Positions 7,003 to 14,453 of a DNA stretch of 20,206 nucleotides are shown in pieces. The stretch is from assembly GCA_948999435.1 (NCBI GenBank), contig CARJCM010000021.1, positions 1 through 20,206 on the forward strand, written 5' to 3'. The position numbers were made by a program, and so were the translations under genes. The stretch is from an uncultured Bacilli bacterium (GTDB lineage Bacteria; Bacillota_I; Bacilli_A; RF39; UBA660). The notes under the pieces are model-generated. The model was not told where the DNA came from and did no database searches. It was given only the letters and a program-made list of their open reading frames with translations. Position 1 is the stretch's first letter; the number at the start of each line of letters is the position of its first letter.

Positions 7003-7480
7003 ATGAAACAATGTAATTGGTGTAAATCTCAAGTTGATAAAGATGCAAAAATGTGTAGCAATATGGGAAAAGAAACATATAAAAGGTATTAAAAAGGTCG
7101 GAATTATATTTGGTATTTTGTTTTTAACTTTATTTGTTGTTATTATTGTGTTAGCACTTAATACACCTAGTGCAGAAGAATATTGTAAAAATGCTGAATT
7201 TGTTAATTTAGAAGAAGTTTATGAATTACACGCACAAAATGTTCCAAAAGCTGAAGAACTTTATAAAGACAAATACTTTAAATTTACTGGAGAAGTACAA
7301 CATATATATAAATCATATTTACAAATACAAAGTGATTATATAAGTGCCGATGTTTATTTTAATAGTTCATATGATGATAAAGCTAAAGCATTAAATGTTA
7401 ATGATAAAGTTACATATTGTGGTAAAATTGATTTTGGAATGAGTATTCAAGTTAAAAATTCAATTATAGTTGAGGAATAA
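7003..7480 (+). pseudogene. Zinc-ribbon / membrane protein with C-terminal OB-like domain, frame-disrupted
   Basis: Translation should begin at the ATG at 7003, with GGAG at 6989-6992. This frame encodes a zinc-ribbon start (CNWCKSQVDKDAKMCSNMG) and stops at 7090-7092. The rest of the protein lies in the next frame: a transmembrane helix (VGIIFGILFLTLFVVIIVLAL) and an extracytoplasmic domain of about 100 residues resembling the tRNA_anti-like OB fold (FKFTGEVQHIYKSYLQIQ to YCGKIDFGMSIQVK). Zinc ribbon, one helix, OB-like domain is a familiar domain order, so this was one gene. Removing one base in the A-rich stretch near 7066-7075 would restore it. The fourth zinc ligand is also lost (Met where Cys is expected), which favours real decay over a read error. 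Confidence 0.7.
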
Positions 7481-7500
7481 GTTAAAACTTATTTCTTTTT
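7476..7500 (+). terminator. Intrinsic terminator after the zinc-ribbon gene
   Basis: AATAAGT (7476-7482) pairs with ACTTATT (7487-7493) around a 4-base loop, followed by a T-rich tail. The stop codon lies within the 5' arm. Confidence 0.6.
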
Positions 7501-7564
7501 TATTTTATCCGTGTTAAAAGATATAAATATATATTTATCACTATTATATTTTTTATACACATAG

Positions 7565-7678
7565 TTTTCTAATTCAAAACTTGAGATTATAGCTAAGTCT
7601 TTAAACATTGAGCCTTATGAACTTTTTGTGAATCCAAAAAAAGATATAAATATATTAAATAAAATCAAAAATAGCTAA
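7565..7678 (+). pseudogene. Remnant of an XRE-family (Cro/C1) regulator, C-terminal end only
   Basis: An open stretch of 37 codons with no start encodes KLEIIAKSLNIEPYELF followed by a lysine/asparagine-rich tail and TAA. This is the typical last helix and tail of small XRE helix-turn-helix regulators (compare LEKIAKALNIEPYELF-type endings). The upstream DNA-binding helices are absent; 7501-7564 contains stops in this frame and nothing recognisable. It is best read as a deletion remnant. Confidence 0.6.
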
Positions 7679-7698
7679 AAAGTATTAGGAGAGAATTT

Positions 7699-7959
7699 AT
7701 GAATAAAGAATTATATAATATATTAATTAATGGAAGTTATTTTACGCATAGTATTGGTAAAGTATATGATAAAGATATTTTTATTAAATTAGAGAATATT
7801 TTTAAATTGAGAGGACTTTATTCAAAGGATGCTTTACGAAAAATTGGTTTTAATATTGAGGGAAGAGTTTCTGGACATATACGCATGACTAAAGATTGTA
7901 ATGTTTCTTTATTTGATCCTTCAGGATTTAATTTAGAAAAAAAAGATGTTATCACCTAA
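7699..7959 (+). CDS. Unrecognised protein, N-terminal half of a probable split gene
   Basis: An 86-codon frame with a good AGGAGA ribosome site directly before the ATG. The sequence (YNILINGSYFTHSIGKVYDK, then a helix-like LENIFKLRGLYSKDALRK, then NVSLFDPSGFN) resembles the front part of small bacterial proteins of unknown function that begin with a histidine-containing strand and a GLYS-like loop, loosely reminiscent of ADP-ribosyltransferase-like folds; this is only an impression. It stops shortly after a run of eight A (7937-7944), and the following frame continues naturally. With seven A the two halves would form one protein of about 178 residues. Confidence 0.55.
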   Translation: MNKELYNILINGSYFTHSIGKVYDKDIFIKLENIFKLRGLYSKDALRKIGFNIEGRVSGHIRMTKDCNVSLFDPSGFNLEKKDVIT

Positions 7960-8233
7960 GTTTAGTAGTTTTTTTCCTATTTCTTTAGATGATATTGTAT
8001 TTTTGATTGATAATAGCGTTGAATTTTGTGAAAATTCAAAAAGGCATGATTTTGATTATCATGAAATTGTTGTAAGAAATAAAGTTCCTTTTGATTATAT
8101 ATTTGCTATTGTTATTCCTAATTTAGAATCTGTTAAAGAAATTTTAGCAACTTTAATTGAACAATATGAAATTGATCTAATTGTATATGATTTTGAAGGT
8201 AATGAGCTTAATTTGCATAAAAAAGGTAAGTAA
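7946..8233 (+). CDS. Unrecognised protein, C-terminal half of the split gene
   Basis: A 95-codon frame whose ATG lies inside the end of the upstream frame, offset by +1, and has no convincing Shine-Dalgarno of its own. It encodes FSSFFPISLDDIVFLIDNSV, then a charged segment, HEIVVRNKVPFDYIFAIVIPN, and a helix followed by IDLIVYDFEGNEL. The text continues the upstream protein without a gap, so it is probably the second half of one gene broken at the poly-A run. Translational coupling of two real small proteins, or +1 slippage on the A-run, are less likely alternatives. No terminator of note follows. Confidence 0.5.
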   Translation: MLSPKFSSFFPISLDDIVFLIDNSVEFCENSKRHDFDYHEIVVRNKVPFDYIFAIVIPNLESVKEILATLIEQYEIDLIVYDFEGNELNLHKKGK

Positions 8234-8337
8234 ATAAATTAAAAAATGTTTATATTTATTAAGTTTATATTAGGATAAGACTTTTATTATTTCTTTTTTT
8301 AATAATTTATTTTATAATAGTTTTTGTTGGTGATATT

Positions 8338-8841
8338 ATGGAAATAGAAAGAAAGTTTTTAGTAGCTTCTTTACCTGATTTAAATAATGTGGTATTTAAG
8401 GAATTAAAGCAAGCATATTTAAGTTTTGAACCAGAAGTACGTATAAGAAGTTTGGATAATAATTTATTTTATTTAGCTGAAAAAAGTACTGGAGATTTAT
8501 CAAGAAGTGAAATAGAACCCAAAATTAATGGTGTGACTTTTCAAATATTAACTAGTTTGGTTCAAGGTAGAATTATTAGTAAGACAAGATATTATGTTAG
8601 TTTAAATAATAATTTAATGGCAGAACTTGATATATATTATGGTGAATTAGAAGGTTTGATAACTGTAGAAACAGAGTTTAAGAGTGAAAAGGAAGCTAAT
8701 GAGTTTATTGTTCCTAGTTGGTATGGTAAAGAAATAACTTATGATAAAAGATATAAAAATAAGAATTTAGCAAGATGTAGTATCGAAGAATTAAAATTAT
8801 TATTAGCAGAAAGTATTGGTAATTCAAGAATTAAAAAATAA
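8338..8841 (+). CDS. CYTH-domain protein (triphosphate tunnel metalloenzyme)
   Basis: A 167-residue CYTH protein. These enzymes form a beta-barrel tunnel that binds triphosphate groups with Mg or Mn; members are inorganic triphosphatases, thiamine-triphosphatases or class IV adenylate cyclases. The hallmark ExExK motif opens the protein (MEIERKFLV). Further tunnel residues are the basic VRIRS near residue 35, AEKSTG near 49, the SEIEPK segment, the basic SKTRYYV near 81, AELDIYYG near 96 and the acidic VETEFKSE near 109. Without a partner gene the substrate cannot be assigned; triphosphatase activity is the usual default. The ATG has a GGTGAT ribosome site, and TATAAT at 8313-8318 is a possible -10. 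Confidence 0.85.
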   Translation: MEIERKFLVASLPDLNNVVFKELKQAYLSFEPEVRIRSLDNNLFYLAEKSTGDLSRSEIEPKINGVTFQILTSLVQGRIISKTRYYVSLNNNLMAELDIYYGELEGLITVETEFKSEKEANEFIVPSWYGKEITYDKRYKNKNLARCSIEELKLLLAESIGNSRIKK

Positions 8842-8866
8842 AAAAAGCTTGTTGATGAAGCTTTTT
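8842..8866. terminator. Bidirectional terminator between the CYTH gene and htrA
   Basis: AAAAAGCTT (8842-8850) pairs with AAGCTTTTT (8858-8866) around a 7-base loop. It serves the two convergent genes. Confidence 0.85.
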
Positions 8867-9980
8867 ATTTTGATGTTAATTTAATTTTAACATCTATTTC
8901 TTTATTATTTCTGATTATTGTGGCTTTCATTTCATCACCAGCTTTATGTTTAAATAAATAATATCTTAAGTAGGCTGATGATGCTATTTCTTTACCATCT
9001 ATTTTTGTTATAATATCGTTTTCTTCAATTCCTGCTAAGGCTGCTGAACTTTTAGGTTCAACTTCTGTTACAATAACACCTTTTGTTACATTGGCATCTC
9101 TTATTATTTCATAGTATTCTCTAGAATAATATGCTTGCATTATGTCTAACATATATACTCCTAAGTAAGGTCTTTCAACTTCTTTTCCAGTAGTTAATTC
9201 ATCTGCTATATCAAGCGCATCTTCAATTGGTATTGCAAAACCCATACCTTCTATTGCTTCACTAGCTAATTTAATACTTGTGATTCCAATAACTTCACCA
9301 TTAGCATTGGCTAGAGGACCACCACTATTACCATTATTTATAGCGGCATCAGTTTGGATTGTTTTTACTACCATTGGTGTTTTAGTATTACCACTAGTTA
9401 ATTCTACTTCAACAAGTCTATCTTTACCAGATACTATTCCTCTAGTAACACTCCATGAGTACGCACTATCTAGAGGAGCGCCAATTGCAAATACCGTATC
9501 TCCTAAACGTAAATCTTCACTTTTGCCAAGTTCGGCGATATTTTTACCATATTCATCACTAACTGATAAAACTGCTATGTCTGAGTAAACATCAGCGCCC
9601 ACTACATCGGCTTTAACTATTGTGCCATCCGTAAATGTTACATAAACTTCATCAGCTTTTGATATAACGTGATTGTTTGTTAATAAATAAGCTTTACCAT
9701 TTTCAACTTTGTAAACAAAACCTGTTCCAGAGGCATAAGCTTGACCTTTAACATATGTGTTTATTACTACTACAGAATCATAAACTTTTTCAACAGCATC
9801 TGCTATTCCAGTGTCGGTGACAGTAACATTTTTGTTTATTCTAGTTTCAGTTATTTCTTTAATGTTTGGGAAATAGTAATAAACACCAAACATTGCACCC
9901 ATACCTAAGAAAAAGACTAATAATATAATAATGCTATTTCTTAAAGTGTGATTATTCTTTTTTTCTAGATTTTCAGTCAT
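8865..9980 (-). CDS. htrA: HtrA/DegP-like membrane-anchored serine protease
   Basis: Envelope quality-control protease of 371 residues. A short cytoplasmic N-terminus precedes one transmembrane helix (about 15-37), so the catalytic part lies outside the membrane. The trypsin-like domain shows the full triad: His104 in LLTNNHVI, Asp134 in VYSDIAVL, Ser219 in NNGNSGGPL. A single PDZ domain follows (about 270-371), with GVIVTEVEPKSSAALAG and NDIITKIDGKEI. One PDZ and an anchor match the Bacillus HtrA/HtrB/YyxA layout. The ATG lies 4 bases after the upstream Abi-like gene's stop, with AGGATGG as ribosome site inside that gene, so the two form an operon. Confidence 0.95.
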   Translation of the reverse strand: MTENLEKKNNHTLRNSIIILLVFFLGMGAMFGVYYYFPNIKEITETRINKNVTVTDTGIADAVEKVYDSVVVINTYVKGQAYASGTGFVYKVENGKAYLLTNNHVISKADEVYVTFTDGTIVKADVVGADVYSDIAVLSVSDEYGKNIAELGKSEDLRLGDTVFAIGAPLDSAYSWSVTRGIVSGKDRLVEVELTSGNTKTPMVVKTIQTDAAINNGNSGGPLANANGEVIGITSIKLASEAIEGMGFAIPIEDALDIADELTTGKEVERPYLGVYMLDIMQAYYSREYYEIIRDANVTKGVIVTEVEPKSSAALAGIEENDIITKIDGKEIASSAYLRYYLFKHKAGDEMKATIIRNNKEIDVKIKLTSK

Positions 9981-9984
9981 TTCT

Positions 9985-10914
9985 TTAATCCATCCTAACT
10001 ATGTCTTTATAATTTTTGGGGAATCCCATCTTGTCTAATACTTTGCCTATACTAATTGAATGTAATCTGCCTTTTAAATAATCTAATTCATATGATATTT
10101 CATTTAACATAATATGAAAATCATCACTACGTAATACTCTTTTTAAGATAATAATTAAGGCAAATAAATCATTAATTCCATATATAAATTCACCATTCAT
10201 TTTAGGAATGTTTAATAAATCATGGTATTTAGTAATGGGAATTTCTTTTTGTGTTCTGTGTTCATAACATATGTCTTCATGAGCACATAAATTACGATAA
10301 TTTGCGATAATAGGTAAGTAAATTAACATGCTCTCAACATCTGTATTGAAAATCTCAGCGATACTTTCTTGATCTTCTTTTTTTAGTATGGTGTATAATT
10401 CGCCTACTATACCAAATGATAAAACTTTTACAACAATCCAAAGGGGAATGTAACCATAATTGCTTTGGTAATGCTTTGTTGCTGTATGCTGAGACCCATT
10501 AACATTGATTTGTCTTTTGACTTTTTTTAATAAGTCATTTACTTGTCTGCTTCTTTTAGGGTCTCTAGTAAAGTTATTTGGATTTAAGTAGTTTTTTTCC
10601 TTAAAACCATATCTTCGAGATAATTCATAAGAAATTATACTTTTTATATTATTCTCTAATGTTAATATGTTTTTAAATAATATATTTCTTAATTGACGAT
10701 CAAAATAGAATAAAGCATATATCTCTCGAAAATTAGCTCCGTCTATAAAGGTTCTATCATCAGCTGATTTCATAAATAAGTATCGGTAACCATTAATGAA
10801 AAAGTAATTTTCACGAAGTAATATATCTTTTACAAAGTATTCATCGTCAATTATGAGATTTTTATTTCGCATAATTTCTACTTGTTCGTCTAGTGATTTA
10901 AATATTTTTTCCAT
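9985..10914 (-). CDS. Abi_2 (AbiD/AbiF-like) abortive-infection family protein with HEPN motif
   Basis: A 309-residue, helix-rich soluble protein of the Abi-like family, whose studied members in lactococci stop phage growth by killing or arresting the infected cell. Family features: the N-terminal DEQVEIMRNKNLII, the NYFFINGYRY segment, FYFDRQLRNILF, and the conserved YIPLWIVVKVLSFG. The R-x4-H motif of HEPN ribonucleases is intact at Arg207-His212 (YRNLCAHED). The ATG at 10914 is chosen because AGGTGG sits 5 bases upstream; the GTG at 10923 falls inside that ribosome site. It is the first gene of an operon with htrA, an unusual partner, so a housekeeping role cannot be excluded. Confidence 0.85.
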   Translation of the reverse strand: MEKIFKSLDEQVEIMRNKNLIIDDEYFVKDILLRENYFFINGYRYLFMKSADDRTFIDGANFREIYALFYFDRQLRNILFKNILTLENNIKSIISYELSRRYGFKEKNYLNPNNFTRDPKRSRQVNDLLKKVKRQINVNGSQHTATKHYQSNYGYIPLWIVVKVLSFGIVGELYTILKKEDQESIAEIFNTDVESMLIYLPIIANYRNLCAHEDICYEHRTQKEIPITKYHDLLNIPKMNGEFIYGINDLFALIIILKRVLRSDDFHIMLNEISYELDYLKGRLHSISIGKVLDKMGFPKNYKDIVRMD

Positions 10915-10933
10915 ATCTTCCACCTATTATAAC

Positions 10934-10942
10934 ATTATACCA
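10934..10942 (-). promoter_or_regulatory. Extended -10 promoter of the Abi-like/htrA operon
   Basis: On the minus strand TGGTATAAT, with the hexamer at 10934-10939, lies about 20 bases from the gene start. No clear -35 is visible, as is common for extended -10 promoters. Confidence 0.5.
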
Positions 10943-11002
10943 CAAAGAACAAGTTTATTATAGAACTTTTAGTTGTTTTCTATGTTAATTTTTAGTGAAG
11001 AT

Positions 11003-11032
11003 TTGGTGAAATTAAGTATTTTGTGATATAAT
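11003..11032 (+). promoter_or_regulatory. Promoter of the phospholipase C-like gene
   Basis: Extended -10 TGATATAAT (hexamer 11027-11032) with a weak TTGGTG at 11003-11008, spacer 18. It is divergent from the Abi-like operon promoter in the same intergenic space. Confidence 0.55.
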
Positions 11033-11050
11033 TATTATGGGTGATGAAAT

Positions 11051-12004
11051 ATGCCGGCTACTTATACACATCATTTATTTGCTAAAGATGTTTTTAAAGT
11101 TATTGATGAAGATGTTAAAATTAAATTAAAAGATGATGTTAATGTTTTTAATTTGTTTAGTCATAGTTTTGACATTTTGTTTTTTAGTAATAGTAAACTG
11201 GGACATAAAGCCCATAATTATAATTCTAATTTATACTTTCTAAATATTATTAAATATATTAGAGATAATAATTTATATAATAATAGTCAAGCTCTAGCTT
11301 ATCTTTATGGGTCTATTTGTCATTATGTTTTAGATTCAACAATTCATCCTTATATCTTTTATTATACTGGAGAAGTAAAGCTAAAAGATAAAAATACTTA
11401 TAAATATAAAGGCTTACATGCCTATTATGAATATATGATAGATGCTATTTTGTATAAAGAAAGATTTAATAAAGATATTTATAAAAGTAATATTTCTAAA
11501 GATGTTTTTCCTAAATTGAAATTTTCTAAATCTTCAAATGATATGTTTGATTATGTTTTCTTAGATACTTTTAATTATAAAAATGGAGCTAAAGATATTA
11601 AAAAGGGAAGAAGAGTATATAAATTTATGCTTAAGTATGCGATGTGTTCGAGATTTGGCTTTAAAAAGATGCTTTTGTATGTTTTAGATGCATTACATAT
11701 TTTTAAAAATAAAAAATATTCAAATTGCTCTTATTATATAAAAAAATTAGATAAGAAAGTTCTTAATTTAGAACATAAAAAATGGTGTTATCCAGTAGAT
11801 AAGAAAATTTGCTATCATTATTCTTTTTATGATTTGTATGATGTTTCAATAGAAAAAGCAAGAAAACTTATTAATGATTTAGATAAAGCTTTAAATAAAG
11901 ATGATAAAGCAGTTAATAAAGTATTAAGAGAAGTAGGTAATCTTAGCTATAAAACAGGTAAAAATATAGGTAAAAAAGATGATATGAAATATTTTGCATT
12001 TTAA
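11051..12004 (+). CDS. Zinc-dependent phospholipase C-like protein
   Basis: A 317-residue protein with the zinc-dependent phospholipase C/nuclease P1-like N-terminus (PF00882 type): PATYTHHLFAKDVF, NLFSHSFDILFF, LGHKAHNYN, and GSICHYVLDSTIHPYIFYY, followed by KGLHAYYEYMIDA. The histidines and aspartates in these segments (His7-His8, His38, Asp41, the HYVLDSTIH cluster, His in LHAYYE) are the expected zinc ligands. No signal peptide is present, unlike secreted clostridial alpha-toxins; this cytoplasmic type is widespread in Bacillota and its substrate is not established. The lysine-rich C-terminal third is mostly helical. GGTGAT precedes the ATG. It is a single-gene unit with its own promoter and terminator. 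Confidence 0.82.
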   Translation: MPATYTHHLFAKDVFKVIDEDVKIKLKDDVNVFNLFSHSFDILFFSNSKLGHKAHNYNSNLYFLNIIKYIRDNNLYNNSQALAYLYGSICHYVLDSTIHPYIFYYTGEVKLKDKNTYKYKGLHAYYEYMIDAILYKERFNKDIYKSNISKDVFPKLKFSKSSNDMFDYVFLDTFNYKNGAKDIKKGRRVYKFMLKYAMCSRFGFKKMLLYVLDALHIFKNKKYSNCSYYIKKLDKKVLNLEHKKWCYPVDKKICYHYSFYDLYDVSIEKARKLINDLDKALNKDDKAVNKVLREVGNLSYKTGKNIGKKDDMKYFAF

Positions 12005-12043
12005 AAGATGTTAGTAATTAAATTGTTATTAACATCTTTTTTT
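12003..12043 (+). terminator. Intrinsic terminator of the phospholipase C-like gene
   Basis: AAAAGATGTTA (12003-12013) pairs perfectly with TAACATCTTTT (12030-12040), and three more T residues follow. It begins within the stop codon. Confidence 0.8.
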
Positions 12044-12121
12044 AATTGTTAAAAAGGCTTATGTATATTTTAATTTTAATCTTCACTATCATAATATATT
12101 AATTATATATTTATTCTATTT

Positions 12122-13360
12122 TTATATCTTTTTATAAAATCGTTGTAAACTATACTTCTCAAATACCATAGATTCATCATATTCCGGGGGTACAAGAGGA
12201 AAATTCCATTCTAAAATACTTTGTCCAATCATATGAAGTTCCTCTGAAAATTCATATAATTCATCAGCTGGAAATGGTATAGGATTTTCTTTTTCTTTTA
12301 AACATTTTTCTAATCTCTTTAATTCACTTTTAAAATCTAGCCATCCTTCAAGACATCTTTTATTTATAGAAAGAAGAACATCAATATAAATACAATATTT
12401 AAGTGGTTTTATTAAGATAGCTTGGTTTAAACTTCTTACTTCTATTATTCCTTCTCTATTCTTAAAAAGTTCTACAAATCCTTCTTTTTCTCTTTGCAAT
12501 AAAATTTCTTTTATATCTTCGCTACTTATTTGTACTTTGTTATTTGTTTTTTTATTCCAAATACTCTTACATAGATATACAAATTCTTCAATTGTATATT
12601 TCTTATTACTCCAGTTTGCTAAAGATTCATCAGATGATAATAGATAACTACGACTTCTTAAAAACGCGTATCTTTCTGTTTCTATTGCTATTTTATACAA
12701 AGCTTCATCGACAACTTCTATAATTTCTTTTGGACAATCAAGATTTGAAGGATAGATAAAACTTGACATTACCATCATATTACGCATCAAAATATTAACA
12801 TAAAGGCATTTATTTACCGGTATAGGATTATTATTACTGTCTCTTGTATATTGATTCTTAATACTAATTTTTCTTCCATATCTTCCAAAAATTAATAATG
12901 GATTGTTTGCATAAGTATATGCAAAAATATCTATTGAGTTTGTAATTATTTCTTCTGAGCTACTTTCTTTATATAAACTTTTTAATGAATCTTTTAATGC
13001 TTTTTCATAATCAAGTAATAATCTGTTTATTCTTCTTCCGTAAAATAAAATAAAATCAATTAATACAATCTTTGGTAAACGATCTTCATTTTTGGCTCTT
13101 GAAGCTATATTAGGGATTTCATTTGTAAACTCTTCGACAGTGACTAAATGATTATCTAAAAATGAAATAAACTCATTCTTGGGTATATCTTCTTGAATAT
13201 TGGCGCATATCATTAAAAGATTTAAACATTGTTTACTAATAACTACAATTTTGATGTCTTTTTTATCCTTATATTGAAGATAAATTTGGATAAAATATTG
13301 AATTACTTCATTTAAATCATTTCCTAGCCAATTAGTTTTTAGTATCTCTTCTATAGTCAT
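12122..13360 (-). CDS. Unrecognised 412-residue protein with a degenerate phosphoribosyltransferase-like motif
   Basis: I do not recognise the family. The protein is soluble, with no signal peptide or membrane helix. Residues 37-42 (IKIVVIS) and 97-114 (KIVLIDFILFYGRRINRL) resemble strands of a type I phosphoribosyltransferase, where the second would be the PRPP-binding loop (typically VLIDDxxxxGxT). Here the acidic pair is reduced to Asp-Phe and the Thr is Arg, so PRPP binding is doubtful. The remaining 300 residues are largely helical, with Arg-rich SIKNQYTRD and YAFLRSRSYLL and an acidic C-terminal region (PFPADELYEFSEELH). A consensus promoter lies at 13407-13435 and the gene is alone, with no gene within 380 bases on its strand. 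An isolated accessory or defence-type gene is possible. Confidence 0.7.
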   Translation of the reverse strand: MTIEEILKTNWLGNDLNEVIQYFIQIYLQYKDKKDIKIVVISKQCLNLLMICANIQEDIPKNEFISFLDNHLVTVEEFTNEIPNIASRAKNEDRLPKIVLIDFILFYGRRINRLLLDYEKALKDSLKSLYKESSSEEIITNSIDIFAYTYANNPLLIFGRYGRKISIKNQYTRDSNNNPIPVNKCLYVNILMRNMMVMSSFIYPSNLDCPKEIIEVVDEALYKIAIETERYAFLRSRSYLLSSDESLANWSNKKYTIEEFVYLCKSIWNKKTNNKVQISSEDIKEILLQREKEGFVELFKNREGIIEVRSLNQAILIKPLKYCIYIDVLLSINKRCLEGWLDFKSELKRLEKCLKEKENPIPFPADELYEFSEELHMIGQSILEWNFPLVPPEYDESMVFEKYSLQRFYKKI

Positions 13361-13406
13361 AATCTATCTGCCTTTCTAATATTTCAACCCGATTAATTCT
13401 AGCCAT

Positions 13407-13435
13407 ATCATACAAAAAAATGAAAACTTTGTCAA
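13407..13435 (-). promoter_or_regulatory. Consensus promoter of the 412-residue protein gene
   Basis: On the minus strand a perfect TTGACA (13430-13435), a 17-base spacer, and TATGAT (13407-13412). The start would lie about 40 bases before the gene, with AAAGG as ribosome site. Confidence 0.8.
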
Positions 13436-13747
13436 CTTTACTATATATAACTTGGAAAGAGATATACTTTTGTTGGAATCAGTACAAAATAGATAAATAT
13501 TATATAGATATTTTGTTATTTAATTATGAATTAATTTGTTTTGCTGTAGTTTAATTAAGATTAGGAACTTATAGTGTTGAAGATAAAGCATGAACAAAAA
13601 TGTGTATGAAACTTTTAATGATAATTTAAAAAGGTCAAATTAAATAAAACATTGGGAATTATAATAAGTATAGGACAAGATAGATATGTAGCAGTGATAA
13701 TTTAATCCACTTACATATGAGCTTATAAATCAATAAAATAAGAAATA
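13436..13747. other. Non-coding gap of about 310 bases
   Basis: AT-rich with stops in all frames. The longest reading I can find with a start is 17 codons (13590-13643), without a ribosome site or similarity. No repeat, tRNA or clear terminator is seen apart from a weak A/T hairpin at 13747-13762 at the end of cwlD. It may be the residue of a decayed gene. Confidence 0.6.
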
Positions 13748-14398
13748 TCAATAGTAATTGATTATTCCTTCAGTTATTATTTTAGCCATTTTTTGTTGAT
13801 ATTCTTTAGTTTGTAATAGCTCTTTTTCTTTGGAATTAGATAAGAATCCACATTCTATTAGTACACCGGGGATTGTTAATTTGCTGTACATATAAGTTCG
13901 GTTAGGTATTTTTTTGATTTCACGGTCATTTTTTAATTCTTTATTTAATATTTCTTGAATAGAACTAGCTATTTTTTTGTTTTCTTCATTGTTGTAAAAT
14001 ACTTGAGCTCCATAGTACTTAGTGTCAGTTAAATAATTTAAATGAATAGATAAATATAAATTAGCTTTGCTATTGTTTATTAGATTAATGCGATTGTCAA
14101 AATCGCTTTTTTTACGCCATCTGGCATTTGGTGATGATAAATCATAATTTCCTTCTCTAGTTAAAATTATAGTTGCTCCCATTTTTGTAAGTTCTATTTC
14201 TAAGTATTTACTTATTTGAAGATTTATTTCGCTTTCATAAGTTTCGTCGTTGATTGTGCCAGGGTCTTTTCCTCCGTGACCAGGATCAATGATGATTATT
14301 TTGCCACTTAATGGCAATAATGCTTTTACTTCTTTATTAATAAATAAAGCACTTATTAATAAAACGATAATTGTTCCAATTTTTATTATTTTTTTCAT
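13748..14398 (-). CDS. cwlD: N-acetylmuramoyl-L-alanine amidase, sporulation type (CwlD)
   Basis: Amidase_3 enzyme that cuts the peptide side chain from muramic acid. In spore formers CwlD acts with PdaA to make the muramic-delta-lactam of the cortex that germination enzymes recognise. An N-terminal signal/anchor (about 5-20) leads directly into the catalytic domain: His41 in IDPGHGGKDPG, Glu57 in YESEINL, His119 in LSIHLNY and the catalytic Glu182 in VLIECGFLSN. At 216 residues with no cell-wall-binding repeats it matches CwlD rather than vegetative amidases. It ends with TGA. No clear Shine-Dalgarno precedes the ATG and a terminator lies just upstream, so a promoter must sit in a very short space. 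cwlJ in the same window supports the germination role. Confidence 0.85.
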   Translation of the reverse strand: MKKIIKIGTIIVLLISALFINKEVKALLPLSGKIIIIDPGHGGKDPGTINDETYESEINLQISKYLEIELTKMGATIILTREGNYDLSSPNARWRKKSDFDNRINLINNSKANLYLSIHLNYLTDTKYYGAQVFYNNEENKKIASSIQEILNKELKNDREIKKIPNRTYMYSKLTIPGVLIECGFLSNSKEKELLQTKEYQQKMAKIITEGIINYY

Positions 14399-14422
14399 AT
14401 TAATATATATGTTTTGTAATAT

Positions 14423-14453
14423 AAAAAAATAGCTAAATAATCGTAGCTATTTT
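14423..14453 (-). terminator. Terminator of the two-helix membrane protein gene
   Basis: A 10-base perfect stem (14444-14453 with 14426-14435), then seven U on the minus strand. It separates this gene from cwlD. Confidence 0.8.

Noticed and set aside
3447..7700. Integrated element using tRNA-Trp as attachment site
   Set aside because: No integrase gene and no second copy of the tRNA 3' end (TTCGATTCTC...CGCCCCTG) were found downstream, so the accessory nature rests on gene content only.
9280..9588. Open frame antisense to htrA
   Set aside because: It is a shadow of htrA, with no ribosome site and no plausible protein.
13590..13643. A 17-codon reading in the gap before cwlD
   Set aside because: No ribosome site and no recognisable sequence. 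The following frame (ISIGQDRYVAV) is too short to call a remnant.
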